A DNA stretch of 64,000 bases from the NCBI GenBank assembly GCA_021234155.1, contig JAJEKV010000011.1:618001-682000 (forward strand). The letters are read 5' to 3'. Source of the stretch: Isoetes taiwanensis. Taxonomy: Eukaryota > Streptophyta > Lycopodiopsida > Isoetales > Isoetaceae. Positions 60,236 through 64,000 of this stretch are shown one piece after another. Under the pieces are notes generated by a model, which saw only the letters and a program-made list of their open reading frames with translations, searched no databases and was not told the DNA's origin. A program made the position numbers and the translations under genes. Within the stretch, counting starts at the first letter, position 1. The number at the start of each line of letters is the position of its first letter.

Positions 60236-60361
60236 AATGAGAATGAGAATGAGAGAAAAATATTCAGAAAATAAATAATTTATAAGAAATAATAGAATGT
60301 TCAATCTTCTGACCTGCATAGTACAAATTTACACCAAAAGGCGGTCCATAATTTTTAGCAC

Positions 60362-60490
60362 AAAAGCAAGAAGCTTGAGTTCCACCAAAGGGCCAGCTTC
60401 ATTCTCCTCCAATAATCGGCCAGTTTTCAAAAAGCACAAAAGAAGGAAGCTTGAGTTTCACCAAGGAGCTAACTGCATTCTCCTCCAACG
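60362..60490. repeat. Diverged 76-bp tandem duplication
   Basis: The segments agcaagaagcttgagttcca...ttcattctcctcca and agaaggaagcttgagtttca...gcattctcctcca lie 76 bases apart. Confidence 0.7.
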
Positions 60491-60744
60491 TTGATGCCCA
60501 TAGAGCAAAGTATCTTCAGTCTTCAAAAGGGATATTATATTTAAGACAACACTAAGTCTGCAACTTGGAACTTCTGAGCTGCTTTTGACAGAGCAATCAA
60601 AGAAGACCTGTAAGAAAGGAAATAAGCATTTTTAGACAAAGAATTTTCACGGTCATGTAGAATATAGCTAATTATGAGAGATACATTTGTGCTTATGTGC
60701 ACAATACACTTGCTTAGAAAGAGTCAAATATTAACAGCAAGAGG

Positions 60745-62606
60745 ATGGAAGTCAGCAGATTATTAACCAGTTCGCCGATGACACTTTTCTCTTCTTGGTG
60801 GCAGAAGAGAGGAATTTGCGGAATGTGAAGGGTTTGCTGGATACTTTCTCCTTGGCCTCAGGCATTCTTCTGAATTGGGGCAAATGCTCCGCATTATGGG
60901 CCCAGTTGACTCCGCCTCCCCCTTGTTTGGCTCTATTCCCTTGGAAGGTGCTTCCAGGTAATGTGTGTACTAAGCTGTTGGGTATTCCCTTTGGAGGGGA
61001 TGTTTCCATGGGGAGGGTGTGGGATGAGATTTTGCAGGGGGCGTAAAACACCTCAATTGGTGGAAGGGTAGCAAGTTGTCCATGGCAGGTAGGATCACTA
61101 TTGCCAAGTCAGTACTTTGTAGCACTCATGTGTATACAGCATCTGCGATGTTAGCTCCTGAGGGTAAGATACAGGCTTTGGATAAGATTGTTCGAAATTT
61201 TGTGTGGGGCGGGGATGATGAAGGGGCGGTTGTTAAAGTGGCTTGGTGGAAGTGTCTCCGCCCCCGGGAGGATGGGGGCTTGGCCATTCTGGATTTGGCA
61301 CTTTGCATAGTAAGGTGTTGGTCTCTAAGTTTATTTGGAGCATTCCGGGATGGAGCATCTTCTCCTGGTGCGGCACTATTGTGGCAATCTCTTCGCCATT
61401 GTGTGGCATTTGGAAAGTCGTCTGTGCATGTAGAGTTGCCCTGGGCACTGTTGTATGGTCTCCGGCCTTTCCCACATGCATCCCCTTTTCTCACGGGGGT
61501 GTTGCGGGCTTTGGATCACGCGGCGTGTGCTCTTCCGGCTAGATTATGCCTCAGTTTATCACCACTCTTCTCCTTTCTTGTGGGTTCCTCTACCCCCTGC
61601 ATTTTGCCCTTGGTCGCCATCATCGCGTGCTCTGGACGCGAGGCCCGTTGGAGGCGAGCTCTTCCGTGCTCACCTTGGAGGATTGGTATTGGGATGGTCA
61701 CTAGCTTCGTGGGAGTTCTTTCGAGCTTCGCTTTTACGCTGAAGGACGATGGCCAGGGCTATCACGGGAACAAGTGGCGGGGAGTATTCCTACCTACACA
61801 TACCTATAGTCCCTCGGGTGTGATGTGGTGGTGCGAGGTTTGGAAGGTTCATCCGGATGTTGTATCTTCTTGTTTTGTGCGGTCTTGTTACCGGTGTTGG
61901 CTATTCATGACACTCTGCCCCTTCGGGCAAGTGGTCTCTGCGCAGCTTCGGGTTCTCGATGGCTTCGGTTTGGGCGTGGACATGGAGCTCACTTCCCCAC
62001 CGGTTCGGGTGCTTCGTGGCGGTGGTGCAATCACTGTATCGGGGGAATGTCCTTGTGAGTCAGGTTTAGGCCGGGTGTGAGCCCTCTTTGCCCTTGTTGT
62101 GGCCTTCATTGTGAGACTGGAGCATTGTGCGGTTTTATGCCCTCACTTGCGGGTTGCCCGGGATTGGGTCGGGCTCGCTTTGAGTGAGATTGAATAGCCA
62201 ACAATTGATGCTTCATGTATATCCCGGTGCTTGGCCGTCAGACGTCAGCCGGCAAGCCTTGCATCCGTCGTGGCTTGGTTGGTGTGGTTGATTTGAAGCG
62301 GCGGCGGTTGTGGATCTTCGGGGATTCAAGCACTGCGACCTCTCGATTCCTCGACTCGGTACAAGCTATTTCAAAGCTTTTGGTGTTCCCTGGATTAGTA
62401 GAGCGGAAGTTTTCCATTTTGGCGGGACTTCTTGGGTGTGGTAGATGGTGATGGCCAGTTTATACAAAGAATGGGAGTTGCGATTGTTGTGGAGTGTCGA
62501 GGTATCACTGTCTCTTTGGGGCAGTTCTCCTTCCTCCTCACTTGCTTTGTAACATTACCATTCTTTTAATATATTGCTGACACAGTTCTTCAAAAAAAAA
62601 AAAAAA
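60745..62606 (+). mobile_element. 5'-truncated LINE (L1-type) with poly(A) tail
   Basis: Starts just before the reverse-transcriptase active site FADDTFLFL (60771) and continues FSLASGILLNWGKCSALWAQ. After a frame break near 61050, the frame 61076-62080 reads MAGRITIAKSVLCSTHVYTA, NFVWGGDDEGAVVKVAWWKC and LRPREDGGLAILDL, the typical region after RT in plant L1 elements. A zf-RVT knuckle (CPCCGLHCE, then with a shift EHCAVLCPHL) follows near 62090-62140. The element ends in 16-17 A's (about 62590-62606). It is much richer in G+C than its surroundings. The 5' two thirds (ORF1, endonuclease, most of RT) are missing, and no target duplication was recognised. Confidence 0.9.
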
Positions 62607-64000
62607 AGCACGCTCACATTTCTAAAACTATACAAAGGCCCAGATGCAAATGCTTTGGAATTTAGCTTGCCCATCAATATGCCTGCATCAAAGTGACATG
62701 CATAGATAAACTTGGTTGATGTATGACCATATAGGTCTATAGCAGCATGACACATGGGTGTATAAAAGCAGTTAATACCTTCATGCAAATAGATGGGCAT
62801 ATATAAACAGATACAGTTAAGGATCTACCTTCATACAAACAACTTATAATATTTGCAGAATAAAGCACCTTAAAATAGAGAATCTTTTAAAACAGACACA
62901 TACGTCTATTAGATTATGTGCAACGGTACTGTCAGGCTAAGCAAGTAATGTGGCATTCTCAATTGTTACCTCAAGCATAGGCCAAAAAGGAAGAACCAAT
63001 CTTGAAAAGGTATGGCTTCAAAAATTCATTGATTAGCGTGGTGATCTGCATCTTATGTGAGAATCAGATATGATTTATCAATTGGACCAAGGAAGAGGGT
63101 AAGATTACGTAATGGCAGATGGCCAGCTTACAACATAGACCCATTTGCCCATTTATCCAACAAATCTTAAGCCTAAGACATGCCCACAGATGGCACAAAG
63201 TGCGAACAAAAAGGTACTTGATACTAACCAGGTTTGTGCCAGTTTATTCTTTGTTCCAACCTGTAGTCTTCAACTAATCAAACATGTGCAATACTGTTGT
63301 ATTCCACTTTAAAACCTAGATTTAACAGCACAGCATATGCTAAAATGAAAATAAAGAACAGTCCAAGATGACAGTTGTATCTTGCCTGAAGTTGCTTGCC
63401 TCCGTTAGACTCCCAGAAAATCTTATTGCGGGCTTGCTATCTAAACTATTGTCTCATGATAAACATCCTTTGTCATTTCATTGCAATAAACTGGGCATCA
63501 CCTATGCAAACTGTAAACATACAGTTAATCCTCTGCAATGAAATTGGATAAGAAAAAAATTGAAATACTCTTGACGTTTGAGAAAGGTTAAAATTTGATT
63601 TACCTCACTGCAATCCACTATGATGATGTCGAAATCCAATAGAAGAGCAAACGAAGAGCCGATGTAAGAGCAATAATTCCATGCCAATCCGGTAGATAAA
63701 AAGCAAAGAATGGTAAACCGAACTCTCTCTGTTTCACACAAATTACAAACTGGTAATACTTGATTTCATGCTTAAGAAGAAAATATTGCCCTAATATTTT
63801 ATATCCTACCTCTGCCGACCTTTAAAATTCCTATAACTCAGACTCAACGTAGACTGAGGGAGCTTCTGGTTTAATATTTGCGATGGAAACTCCAAGAGAG
63901 CATATTTGCGATTCATGTCTGACTGATGGAGCTTCTGTTTGTATATTTTCGATGGAAAATCCAATGCAAGAGGTGATCGATTCAAAATCGGCATTGAATG
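62607..64000. other. AT-rich DNA, no supported gene
   Basis: No recognisable coding or repeat signal. A short diverged duplication (tggagcttctg...tatatttcgatggaaa) lies at about 63855-63960. Confidence 0.45.

Noticed and set aside
61126-62109. Minus-strand and other-frame ORFs across the LINE
   Set aside because: They mirror the LINE reverse-transcriptase frame and reflect its high G+C content.

Overview
This window reads as nuclear DNA of a land plant with a large, repeat-rich genome. It is AT-rich, with plant-type splice sites and very few long open reading frames. It holds plant gene fragments (an E-class PPR protein, an ABCG half-transporter, an INO80-type ATPase, a receptor-like kinase, a BolA domain and an FAD amine oxidase of the phytoene-desaturase type) together with Helitron, hAT, TA-flanked TIR, LINE and LTR-element remains. 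I found no intact protein-coding gene, no rRNA, no convincing tRNA gene and no CRISPR. A seed-free plant such as a fern is possible, partly because of an IRG-type GTPase pseudogene, but that is a guess.

Layout. 1-1458: exon-like segments of an unidentified gene. 1459-13185: five head-to-tail copies of a unit of about 2.35 kb that carries several exon-like segments. 13187-13851: an inverted-repeat hairpin and a Helitron 3' end. 13852-19020: mostly featureless DNA with a second Helitron 3' end in the opposite orientation (16530). 19020-23130: three copies of a MITE with long terminal inverted repeats around fragments of a PPR gene and an ABCG gene. 23500-28500: two G-rich repeat arrays bordered by inverted copies of an unidentified gene fragment. 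28370-31220: gene fragments including a BolA domain, plus a compound hexanucleotide microsatellite. 34700-35240: INO80 pseudogene. 35700-36900: unidentified exon-like segments. 37393-37420: a Helitron end. 37904-41270: a TIR element flanked by TA that carries fragments of two unrelated genes. 41879-43811: the IRG GTPase pseudogene, split by a hAT-type element with an exact 8-bp target duplication. 45300-46300: Ty3/gypsy protease, Ty1/copia gag and an LTR-like end. 47565-51248: a segment homologous to 36.6-36.9 kb, then a 1,229-bp tandem array (2.65 copies). 51582 and 57037: two more Helitron ends. 60745-62606: a 5'-truncated GC-rich LINE with a poly(A) tail.

The genes do not form a pathway; the unifying process is mobile-element activity. 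The strongest points are (i) five Helitron 3' termini of one family, (ii) the clean hAT insertion in an IRG-like GTPase gene, (iii) the TIR element with fragments of two genes, (iv) the inversion of a MITE core relative to its shared flank, and (v) the concentration of copy-to-copy differences at CAG/CTG sites in the 2.35-kb array. The last may be a sequencing artefact of CHG methylation, and it means some frameshifts here should be treated with care.
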